A stretch of DNA of 45,019 nucleotides. It comes from Gnetum montanum. Taxonomy: Eukaryota; Streptophyta; Gnetopsida; Gnetales; Gnetaceae. The DNA lies in contig MNCI01027444.1 in assembly GCA_015680685.1 (NCBI GenBank), positions 337,106 through 382,124 on the forward strand, in the 5' to 3' direction. A model generated the notes under the pieces. It saw nothing but the letters and a program-made list of their open reading frames with translations. It had not been told where the DNA came from and ran no database searches. Positions 1 to 9,807 of this stretch are shown piece after piece; the stretch's first letter is position 1; each line of letters opens with the position of its first letter. Position numbers and translations under genes: made by a program.

Positions 1-545
1 TGGCGGTTCCCTACTTTCCCTACATCCTTGCCCTTGTCCTAACTCCTCTCAAACTTCTTGTCGAGGNGTTTTACCTCTTCACCAGAGTGAGGAAGAGGAA
101 CATCATTTTCTAAGAAACCCATTGTGAGGGGTTCCTCGTCTCCTATTTCACTAAGTACATGGGGGACCTTGTCCTTCAACAATGAATGTTGGCTCTCCTA
201 CCTTTCGTCCCGAATATGTTGGACATTTGTGGGATGATAATCCCTTGTGTCGTAATCATCCAGAACGTATTCCGCAAATAGCTCTTGTATGTCAATATGT
301 GCTAAGGCACGGAAAAGCATGTTAGGGATAGATCTATCTGGGGGTAACACAATGTTACCTTGCAAATCTCTCTAGCGCAACTGCTCATCTTGGTGGAAGA
401 TAAAAGTAAAGTCAAGGACATACTCATCAGGATGAGTATATGTGACCTTAGATTGTTTAGGACATGGCTGGTCTTAGTTATGCGTATGGTGCTGACTGTC
501 TCTTGTGTTGTCCTTAGGTGAGTTGATTTCATGAGAAGAAGCCAT
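1..545 (-). pseudogene. gag 5' fragment of an Athila-like Ty3/gypsy element, runs off the window
   Basis: Read on the minus strand, an ATG at 545-543 follows the primer binding site and LTR to its right. The text matches the gag start of the element at 29894: both open with Met-(Ala/Ser)-Ser-Ser-His and later share a stretch around an AACATTGTGTTACC string. Stops appear within about 25 codons, so this is a decayed gag leader or N-terminus. The rest of the element lies to the left of the window. There is an ambiguous base (N) at 67. Family assignment rests on the neighbouring LTR and PBS; this piece shows no catalytic motif. Confidence 0.6.
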
Positions 546-670
546 CCTAATGGTGTGCTATTTATCGTTATTTATGTTCTTGATTTATCTAATTAACCCT
601 AAGGTTTGTTAAAGCTCACAATGATGTGAGTGATATCCCTTATGTTCTAATTGGTGTAAAAAACACTTAG

Positions 671-689
671 TCCCCAGCAACGGTGCCAA
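671..689 (-). other. Primer binding site, tRNA-Asp type
   Basis: Directly abuts the LTR end at 690. On the minus strand it reads TTGGCACCGTTGCTGGGGA, which differs at two positions from the complement of the plant tRNA-Asp(GUC) 3' end as I know it (TGGCGCCGTTGCCGGGGA). This fixes the element as minus strand and this LTR as its 5' LTR. Confidence 0.8.
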
Positions 690-1665
690 TGATGAGTGGT
701 GAGGTACCCCTACACTCAACCATACGAAACGAGCGTAGCACACGTGATCTGGTCGAACTCCACAGACTAAATGCCTAAATGCCACAAGGACCACTTGGGG
801 TTAATCGTTTGTTGTCTTCCCAGGCTTGCTTGTATGTGTCACGGTGTATGGTTAAGCAAGTCTGAGGTATATGATTTTTTTGGTATTTTTCGGTTTATCT
901 CCTATGCTAAATGGTGAAGGGTTGAGAAACTAAACTAACTCTAACTACAACACTAAGTCCTAGCATCAGCATCCGTTCCCACTTGCCGTACACACCCTAA
1001 ACTGTGCAATTGTGGCTACCAAATGCTAATCGTTACTGGGATTACCACACGTAACGTACATGCTCGAAGTGGTTGTACTGAGGCACTTAACTAACCTAAG
1101 TGTGACAAGCAGCCGATTCCTTGACTAGCTATACATATCTGTAGATGCTCATAATCACGTCATACTTGTCCCACGTTCTAAGAGGAAAGGGTGAGAGAAA
1201 CTATCGCGATGAGTAGCCAATTCCTTGGCTAGCCGTACACATTCGTCAACACTCGTAACCAAGTCATACTCATGCCGCGTTACTAGAAAAGCAGTAAATA
1301 ACATTAATTAAACCTATCCATGCACTGCAAGGTTTATCCACAAAGCTCGTCTTTATTTTCGTACACAACTTACGTTCAGGTACAAAGCTGCTTGAATAAA
1401 GAACCATTTACTTGGGGGACTCCTACAGCAGGCACATGGAAAATGTTCTATCTCTGGGGTGATCAATCTGCCAGAGCGTCGCTACTTTATGCCTAGGATG
1501 AGAAATGAGGGGAGTTCCACCTCTTATTTATAGATATGGCAGTGGACAGCGATATCGCGTATGCGATATCGTAGGGAAGGACGTGATATTGCATACGCGA
1601 TATCGCAGGTGATGCGATATCGCATCGGCTGCGATATTGTGGCTTGAGCAATCTGCGTCTCATCA
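690..1665 (-). repeat. 5' LTR of the minus-strand tRNA-Asp-primed gypsy element
   Basis: The 976-bp LTR begins TGATGAG and ends CTCATCA, a 7-bp terminal inverted repeat. It aligns end to end with the LTRs at 28749-29751 and 35115-36108. A TATA box (TATAAATA on minus) lies at 1525-1532. The U3 end (1549-1623) carries three exact copies of the palindrome GCGATATCGC. The 5 bp outside the LTR (1666-1670, AAGAT) is one half of the expected target duplication; the other half lies off the window. Insertion was probably into the chromovirus relic to the right. Confidence 0.85.
1525..1532 (-). promoter_or_regulatory. LTR TATA box
   Basis: TATAAATA on the minus strand. The same motif sits at the matching place in the two sister LTRs (28874 and 35231), which supports it as the Pol II core promoter of this family. 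Confidence 0.6.
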
Positions 1666-1743
1666 AAGATTAATGATAATGGTCAAGTAATGAGATATCT
1701 AGGGGTGATTTAACAAATCTCCTAGAGTTTGATAAACATCTAG

Positions 1744-4640
1744 AAAAATCTTCAAGGAGTGAAGCCAAAGTAAGAACCCATCTTACATTTGGCATAAATA
1801 CTTTGAGTTTAATTTTTTATGAAAATAGTGGATGCTTTGGTTGACATAGGTGCTAGCCATAACTTTCTCTTACCTAAAATGGCTGGTACACTCAAACTAC
1901 AAGTACAATTAGCTTTGGCATTTTTCAAGTTTGCTAAGTTAGTAGGAATAGCCTCTCCTAGGCAACAACCTTATACAATGCTCACTCCTAAATTGGCCCA
2001 ATTAAGAAAGCAGTTCAATAATCTGGTGGTGAAGGATTACATTTGACCCTTAAAATCTCCATATGGTTCCCCAATGTTATTTGTTAAAAAGGAGGATATC
2101 TCATTGAACTTATGTTGTGACTTAAGTTACTTAACAAATATACCATCAAGAATAGACATCAAATACCATTGGTTTTAGACCTATTTGACTAGCTAGTGGG
2201 GGCCTGAGTTTTCTCTCAACTTGACCTCTACCAAGTACAGATCATAGTAGAAGATGAGGAGAAAATAGCATGCATCACTCATTATGGGTTTTACGAGTAT
2301 ATGATCAAGCCCTTTGATTTATGAAATGCTCCTGCTACATTTTTCACACTCATGAATGAAGTGTTACATCTATTTCTTGATAAATTTGTAGTGGTATATC
2401 TTGATGATATCTTAGTCTACTCTTGTTTGCTAGATGACCATCTTTAACATCTAGATAATGTGTTCTAGAATTTGTAAGATCACAAGTTATATGTGAAGTA
2501 GAAGAAATATGAGTTTGTGAAAACAAAATTAAAGTTCCTTAGCCATATCATTGGAGGAGTTAAGGTGAAACCAAACCCAAAGAAGGTTGATCTATTACCA
2601 CTTCATCCATTCCAAAAGATGTCCATTAGTTGTGCCAAATTTTGGGTTTGGCCAATTACTATCAAAAGTTTGTTTAAGGATTCCCTAGTGTAATGGAATG
2701 ATAGGAGAATCTGCAATAGAAGGGTGCTTCCTAGAACTAGGATCCCCAATGTCAAAAGGCATTTGATAGAATCAAGATGATCCTCACAACACAACTAGTG
2801 TTGGCTCTTTCTGATTTCTCAAGGCCATTTGAGCTTCACATGGATTCAAATGAAGTAGTTGGTTGGGTGCTATTGCAAGACAATCAACCTATGGCATTCA
2901 AAGTAAAGAAGTTAAATGAGAAGGAATAGTTATGGCCTATGTACAAAAAGAAAAAATTTGTAATTATGCATTACCTACACATCTGATTCCACTATCTTCT
3001 TGGTATTCTCATAGTAGTAAAATTTAACAACACTACCATGAGTTAACTTCTTAATTAGTTGAAGTTGAAGCCAAAACAAGCTCAATGGTTGGGGCTATTA
3101 TAGGAGTTTGACCTTTAGTTTGTCTATCAGCCAGGCAAAGAGAATGTAGTTATAGATGCATTAAGTAGAAATTCATAGGTGAATTCAATGGAAGTGATAG
3201 GATAGCCCAATACCTTATGGGTCATGACTAAGAATGAAATCCAACTAGAGATTTGAGATGAATTGCAATATGATCAGCATGCCCAAGAGTTTTTGAAGCT
3301 ACTTTGGGATGAAAGCTACATTAATTTTAGTGAAGTTGATCGCCTATTCTTCTACAAATAGACATAGGTGTATGTTCCAAATTGGGATGGTTTATACTTC
3401 CATATCATTGATGAATGTTGTAGCACTCTCTAGGCTAGTCAACTAGGTCACAAACCTATGGTGGCATTAGTGGAATGACAATTCTATTAGTCAAACTTGC
3501 AAATAAATGTGGTAAACTTTGTCTAGAACTATTTGGTGTGTTGACAAGATAAGAGTTTAAATGATAAACCAAGAGGTCTACTCCACCCCTTGGAGATTCC
3601 AAAGTTATAATGGATGATGATCTCCATTGATTTCATTATAGGACTTCCCATAGTATAGAAATTTTTTAGTATACTTGTCGTTGTGGATAAGTTCTCCAAG
3701 TATGCCATCTTCATTCCATGCTCTACTCCTTGCATAGTTGAGGATGTATCACCTTATTTTTTGATAACATCATCCATTAGTTTGGCTTGCTATCTAGCAT
3801 CATCTTTGATCATGATTATTGCTTCATGGGTGAATTTTGAAAAAACATATTTCTAATGTTGGATGAAAAATCTATGAATGTCCTTAGGATTTCATCCTTA
3901 GACAAACAATCAAACAAAGAGAGTCAATAGAGTTCTAAAGGAATATTTTTTATAGTTCGTTTGGTTTGATTAAATGAATTGGTTGTCCTTGCTATTGGTG
4001 GCTCAATTTAGTTATAACATTCAAAAATCTTTAGCTACTAGGTTCTCTCCAATGAATTAGTGTTAGGGAGGCAGCCATTAATTCCTTATTGGAATTTTTC
4101 CATCAAGGTTTAAAAGCTTTGATATACAAATTCATCAAGTCCTAGGTGGACTACATCCAAGTTGCTCAATTGTACTTGGAAAATTTTATGTGACACATGA
4201 AAAAATAGGTAGATAATAGAAGGAGGCTATTAGAGTTTGCAATTGGAGAGTTGGCATTGTTGAAAATGGATTATGTTAGGTAGATAAGGACGAAGAAGGG
4301 AGCTAGTCAAAATTTTCTTAGACAATATAATGGACCTTTTAAGGTCCTTACTTGGGTCAAGCTAATTGCTAAAAAATTGCAATTGCTAGCTTATCTAGTT
4401 AAGTATCATCTAGTCTTTTATGTCTTGATGCTCAAAAGGTTTAATCTCAAATAGACTAATCCCTCTACAATTCAATATAGGGGACCTTTAAACATCAAGA
4501 CTATGAAAGGATGATGGACTCACTCCATTATCAATATGTGCACCATGGAATATGCTCTAGATCAAGAAGTTGAGTTCCTTCTACATTAGCAAGGAACATC
4601 CTCAAAGGAGGATACATAAGACTCTAAGGAATAAGTAGAC
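1744..4640 (+). pseudogene. Chromovirus-like Ty3/gypsy pol relic (PRO-RT-RH-INT-chromodomain-like)
   Basis: Decayed polyprotein on the plus strand with many stops and frameshifts. In order: a protease start with Asp-Ile-Gly-Ala-Ser (about 1840; usual Asp-Ser-Gly); an apparent internal deletion; RT with a SPYGSP-type motif (about 2055) and an intact Tyr-Leu-Asp-Asp (2396-2407); RNase H (about 2800-3000); an integrase core with an SIDFI-type motif (about 3625); a GPY/F-like region (about 4330-4450); and a chromodomain-like tail reading EVEFLLH-x-QGTSS (about 4550-4600), where Trp codons appear as TAG or TAA. The 5' part is cut off by the LTR at 1665. I found no matching LTR pair in the window. 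Confidence 0.7.
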
Positions 4641-7070
4641 ATTTATTATGAATTTCTATGCCAAGAGCCACGTTGATTTACCTTTATGGATGTACATGGG
4701 TGGCCGACCATAGGCATCTACTAATTGATGGAAGTCATAGTACAACTTAAAAAACTTGTGATGTATATAGGCCCTAATTCCTTATGAACTTTGTCACATG
4801 GATATGTAGTCTTGTAGAGGATCTTGTGCTTCAATGCTTGGGCCATTGTCCTCTCTTCAAAGTAGGGCTTAGGACTAGATGCATGACTATAGGAACATAT
4901 CATAGTCCTTCTAGGGGAGTCTCTGTGTGTGGTGTGCATGTTGTGTGTGTACGTTTGAGTGGTCTAGTTTCATAACTAATATTTATGATTCTACTACCTC
5001 ATTTAACCTTTGGCAAATAAGTTGTATGCTATGTTGTGACACAAGATGCTGAGCATTAAGGCATAGTCCACCTTAAGTCTGCTCTCTCATATTGGTGCTT
5101 TTGGGACTCTCAGGCGGTGCCAAACATTGTTTCTAAGGGTAGAACCATTACGCTTACCATTAGGTTAATACCTCATTGTTTACTTGGGTAATGATACCAA
5201 GTGTGAATAAATCATAATAAAACACAGATATAGACATCAATCTCATGCATATGAAAATTTTTATTTTTCAACCTATTAGATTATCTCTACTCTCTCTAAA
5301 CATTGATATCGACAATAATCTTGCTTTCCATGCATTGGTATTTAGTAAGGACGAGAAAGGAATGCCATGAAGTGTCTCAAGTGCATATAAAAATCAATCT
5401 GAATGCTAAAAACCAATCCATGCTTACTTTCCTTTTATTGCTAAAATATTTGATTAATTATGCAAATTTGGCATGAAATTCCAAGGACTTATGTACTATG
5501 GTGCATCTAAAGTTGATTTCTTTCCTTTTCTTGGGTAAAAATATTTGCAGGAGAAAAGATGTGACAAAATTCAAGCAACAAAGACTCAAGGATGTGCAAC
5601 AAAGTTTGCCAAGTACCCATGGTCATATTTGCCAATGAACTCCATTGATCACAAGTTTGCATTCCTTGAATCTAAAAATGCTATGATTTTTCATAGATTT
5701 TGATTAGCTTTATATTTGTAGTATTTTCATGCCTTTGTAGAAAATCTCATATTCCAACTTTAGTATGAAGTGTAGATAATATTCTACAAAATTTAATTTT
5801 AATGGGTTTTAATTCAATGGAGAACTAGATCACATGTCACATGCTATGGTCTTTCATAGACACTACCAGATTGGTAATCGTGTCCATTTGATTGAGCTAG
5901 AAGAATGGGTAAGCTTTCTTTCTTTGTTTTCATGGTGAACCATGCCATCAATGGTTATGTTTGGTTGAATGTCACTATATGTAAAGCTATAAATCTTTAC
6001 ATGATTGTCAAGTGCATAAATTTTTTATCTATGTTAATGGATAAATTTTTTATCTATACCATAACAAGAAAATGATTGTGATAAATAACATGATCTCTTA
6101 AATTTTCTACAATTCCATGACCTAAAAGCCATCCAAAACTTTCATATATCATTGTTTATAGAATTTTATTTGTTTTAACTCATAGTGAAGTTGGTGATGG
6201 TCATGGGAATGGCAAAAAATTGAGTTTTTAATTTACTTATGATAAATAAGAGTTATGGTTGGAGTTGATGATGGTGATAGTAATGGTATAAACATTTATT
6301 ATTTTGTAAAAAATTATTACATTATTTACATTAAAGTGTATTTGGAGGGTGTGTTAGAAGAATTATAAAGGAATATAATGATGTCTCAAACATGACTCAA
6401 ACTCATAGCCTCTTGTATAATAAGATAATGAACTAACTACTTGAATACTAATTATTATATTATAAAAAACATGATATTACAATAATATTTAAACTTTAGA
6501 ATAACTTTTTTCATTTTCTATATAAAAAAATGTTGTAAATAATAGAGGTATTTATAAAATATAATACGATATGATTTTTTCTTGTTATATCTAGTGTTAA
6601 TAACTTAAAAAAATGTATTTTCAAATGTAAATGATGAGAGTTGTTGAACCTATAACATGAAGTTTTCAAATCAAGAGTCTTATCGTTAGACTAACAACTC
6701 ACTATTGAGGTGAGAAAAGCTCTAGACTATGGTCAAGTCTTTAGTTTTACTCAAGTATAAGTCATTCATTTAAGATTTTAGCTTTAATCAAGTATAAATC
6801 TCTAGGTTGGGCTCAAAATACATGGTTGTTAAATTCTATAAATATTACATCTCTTTTTAGTACTCATGTATCCTTTTATGCTTAGCTCCAACTAGTTTTA
6901 AGGTTGAGATATTTAACATAGAAAATAATGTTTCAATGTTAGGTAAAAACTCATTATATTCCTTACATTAAAGGTGTATTTAATAAAATAACTAGAATAC
7001 TATAAAAACATGATATTATGATAATGAAATATTAGCTTAATGGTATGATTCTTAGCTTAGTAACCAAATT
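4641..7070. other. Non-coding, AT-rich stretch; no gene found
   Basis: Only short, unconvincing reading frames. The first few hundred bases may be 3' LTR or untranslated sequence of the chromovirus relic, but its partner is missing. From about 5400 onward the sequence is AT-rich with no protein motif, RNA gene or long repeat that I can recognise. Confidence 0.5.
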
Positions 7071-7873
7071 TGATTAATCATTGTTGTTTACATGCGTTGC
7101 CGTGATCTTGTTGCATCAATGGATGGTTTGCTGCATTAACACGTATGCATTAATGTAGTGTCTTGTCTTACCTATAAATATATGCTCACCAATTACATTT
7201 ATGACATCCGATCATTAGTTGCTAGCCAGAATCTTGCAATTTGATCTTCCTAGAGTTAGAATATATTCTAATTTCTCATAGTAGAAGTTGAAAAGTGTAT
7301 GGATCTTTATTCAAGCATTGATGTACTTGAGCACCTCAGTGTGAATGACAATAATGATGAGCTTCCTTAATAAACCTTACAACAATTGGACTTAGCTTAA
7401 TGTTTACTTCATGCATTTATTATTCATTATTCATGCAATTTAATTTAATGCATATAAGTAATTAATTCATAGTGATTAATTAACGTACATAGGTACGACC
7501 ACTTCAAGTATATTTTAGTGCTTGGTAACCTAGCAGCATTGCAACGTGTTCAGGATGTGTATGGAAAGTGGAAACAAATGCTTATGTTAGGATTAGCTAA
7601 GCATTAGTTAGTTATTAGATTAATTAAACATTTAATTACTTTATTTTTGTCACTTTGGAAAATTAAATAGAAAACATAAAATGATAAAAATCATATGCCT
7701 CAGTTACACTTAACCATGCCTTTGCAATGTACAAGTGAAACCTTGCAGACAATGATCATGTTCATTAGATTCACTACCTAGACCTAGTTTAATTATAGAG
7801 CTAAAGTGTATGGAATTTGATTAGATCACTTAGTGAACATTAGTTATTCATATTATTTTGTGTAGGAACTACT
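7071..7873 (+). repeat. Old LTR of the tRNA-Asp family, split by element A
   Basis: Aligns patchily with the LTR at 28749-29751. It has a CTATAAATA-type TATA box near 7171, the 'gatctttattc' block near 7303, and 'gagctt...ataaacctt' near 7355. Its last bases, including CTACT (7869-7873), continue after element A at 26298-26314, where the LTR end CTACTCATCA and a decayed PBS appear. The left boundary (TGATTAATCA at 7071) is inferred from the distance to the TATA box and is uncertain. The copy is more diverged than its relatives, so this is the oldest member here. Confidence 0.6.
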
Positions 7874-8045
7874 TGAAACACCACAAAAATTTTGAGCTTA
7901 GTACTTGTCCAACACCAAGTAGGTCCCCGGGACCCACAGATGACCACAGCTACATCTGGTGTCACACTTGGCAACTTCGGAGATCTGATGATTAATTTTC
8001 ACTAAGTATACAGTCCCAGCGTATACACCCAAGTGTGCATCCCCA

Positions 8046-8446
8046 GCGTATACGCTCAAAATCTTAGCGTATACGCCCAGCGTGTACGCTCAAGTTCACA
8101 GCGTATACGCCCAGTGTACACGCCTCACATGTACGCCCAGCAGGTACAATAGATGCATTCACCCAGCAATAAGATCCCTGGAGACAACATGGAAACAACA
8201 CTGCAGAACAAGATTTGGTACAAGGCAGCAAACATCAGCGTATACGTCCCAGCGTATACGCCTAGCACACCAGTGTATACGCCCGGCGTATACGCCCAGC
8301 ATCCATCAGCATATACGCCAGCATCCACGACATCTACGCCTAAGACCGCATATGCCCAGCACATCAACGTATACGCCCAGCACATCCAGCATATACGCCA
8401 ACAGTCTACGCTCGCAGCAAACAGCGTATACGCCGAACGTATATGC
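8046..8446. repeat. Cluster of 10-bp palindromes GCGTATACGC
   Basis: Exact copies at 8046, 8067, 8101, 8252, 8286 and 8424, with many variants (GTATACGCC, GCGTGTACGC and similar) between them, often separated by CCCAGC. The motif is its own reverse complement. Most variants differ by a transition at a CpG, as expected from methylcytosine decay. Role unknown; position in U3 suggests a promoter or enhancer element. Confidence 0.85.
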
Positions 8447-8543
8447 CCAGCAAAAGTAACATATTGTACACTTGTAAATTTTACGCCCTTGCACCTGGTC
8501 AACACACCATGTGTCACCCAACCCGAGTCTGCCATCAAAACCT

Positions 8544-8550
8544 GTATAAA
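8544..8550 (+). promoter_or_regulatory. Probable LTR TATA box
   Basis: TATAAAA in the 5' LTR. The 3' LTR copy at the same place reads TATCTAAAA, so only the upstream copy keeps the motif. It lies about 100 bp downstream of the palindrome cluster. Confidence 0.5.
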
Positions 8551-9141
8551 ACCCCAATTTTTCACGAAATCCAGGTTAGTGGGCAAATTCCCAGAGCACA
8601 CCAGAGAACAGATACACTGAGAACCAGAGCACAAAACCTCTTACACTAGATAACCCTGTATGCTGAGCATACAGCCTCTATGCTGTGCCTACAGTGTGTA
8701 CCAGCCACAATCGTCCTTGCATCCATCGGGGCTTTTCATCCGCCTTGTGTTCCAATCACAACTACGTTAGACCGGTGCATTGTACTTTCCTTCTGTAATG
8801 CCATTGTTACTTTTTCTTCCCAAAATCATTTACAGTTTGCATTAATTGTTGCATGTATTTTGTTTTCACTCGTTTACGTTACACTCTGTTTACATTGGTT
8901 ACACTGTTTACGCTATGATTTATGCCCGTTACGCCATTTACATATAACCCAGCGTATAGCACTTCGGTGCACGTTCGGGGAAATCCTTGTCTGATCCGCG
9001 TGTGGACCACCGAAGGTACTCTACCTTCAATTATTCTAGCTTGCCCTCAGGCGAAGGTAAGGTCTTCTGTGCGTGTTTTGTGATCCCACGATCTTTGTTT
9101 CCTTCCAGCTGGAGACTGACGATTTCAGACGGTACAAAAAT

Positions 9142-9159
9142 TGGCGCTAGAAGGAGGGC
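9142..9159 (+). other. Primer binding site, tRNA-Asn type
   Basis: TGGCGCTAGAAGGAGGGC begins five bases after the LTR end. About 17 bases match the complement of the plant tRNA-Asn(GUU) 3' end as I know it. tRNA-Asn priming is typical of the Tat lineage. Confidence 0.75.
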
Positions 9160-9807
9160 CTCTGCCTAAAACATTACCTACAGGCTTCACAGCGTTTACG
9201 CTGCTGAATGTTTACGTTGTTGACCATACACCACTTCCTTCTGAAATCTTCCCAGTGTTTACGCTGTTCAGTTTAAAACCCAGTCTGCAAACTATCCAGT
9301 GTCCATGCTACTTAGCGTCTATGCTGTTCAGTTCAAACCCTTCCATCCATAAGTCTCCCAGCGTCTACGCTGTTTGCCACACGAGGGTTCTGTAAGATCC
9401 CCAGCGTCTACGCTGCTGAGTATACGCTACATGCTTTACACTGCAGATTTTCCTTATGCCATACATGACTGCTAAAGTTTACACTGCACATTTTTTACGC
9501 CGTAGGTTTTGTCTACGCTGCACACTGACTTTCTCTGCGATTTCGTTTACGCTACTCTTTTTACGTTGCAAACTCGTTTACGCTACTGTTCATTTATACC
9601 ACACTGTATGCTATAAAACCTGTTTACGTTGCACATTGACACTGTATATGCTGCTCAGCGTATATGCTGCACTCCTTACGCTGTAGACTTGTCTACACTG
9701 ACCCTATATGCTCCATCCCTATACACTGTCTATGCTATCGTCATACGCTGGATGTTACCACGTAAGTTTACGCAGTACTAAGTACACTAATTTCACACCT
9801 CTATACT
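9160..9807 (+). other. 5' leader of element A with degenerate palindrome repeats
   Basis: No convincing gene. The stretch repeats 'tttacgctg', 'gcgtctacgctg' and 'tatatgctgc' words, decayed relatives of the LTR palindrome, about every 20-40 bp up to about 9775. The gag ATG follows at 9808. Confidence 0.6.

Larger units (their letters stand above)
7874..9136 (+). repeat. 5' LTR of element A
   Basis: 1,263 bp, TGAAACACC...GGTACA, paired with 24983-26297. The U3 part (8046-8446) is packed with GCGTATACGC palindromes, six exact plus many near matches. A TATAAAA box follows at 8544. Apparent open frames across 8082-8640 on both strands are by-products of the short repeats, not genes. Confidence 0.93.

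Noticed and set aside
4784-4975. Short Cys-rich plus-strand frame that might be a secreted peptide
   Set aside because: No recognisable signal peptide, conserved pattern or promoter, and it lies in a decayed element.
5240-7070. A possible further LTR pair in the AT-rich stretch
   Set aside because: I could not find matched ends, a primer site or a duplicated target; similarity seen was only low-complexity AT sequence.
8046-8446. CRISPR-like array of short repeats
   Set aside because: Repeats are palindromic 10-mers with irregular spacing and no unique spacers or cas genes, and they sit in an LTR of a plant retrotransposon.
8082-8640. Overlapping long open frames on both strands in the LTR, encoding repeats such as VYAQ and AYTP
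   Set aside because: They arise from the 10-bp palindrome repeats, occur in all frames, and are not kept between the two LTR copies.
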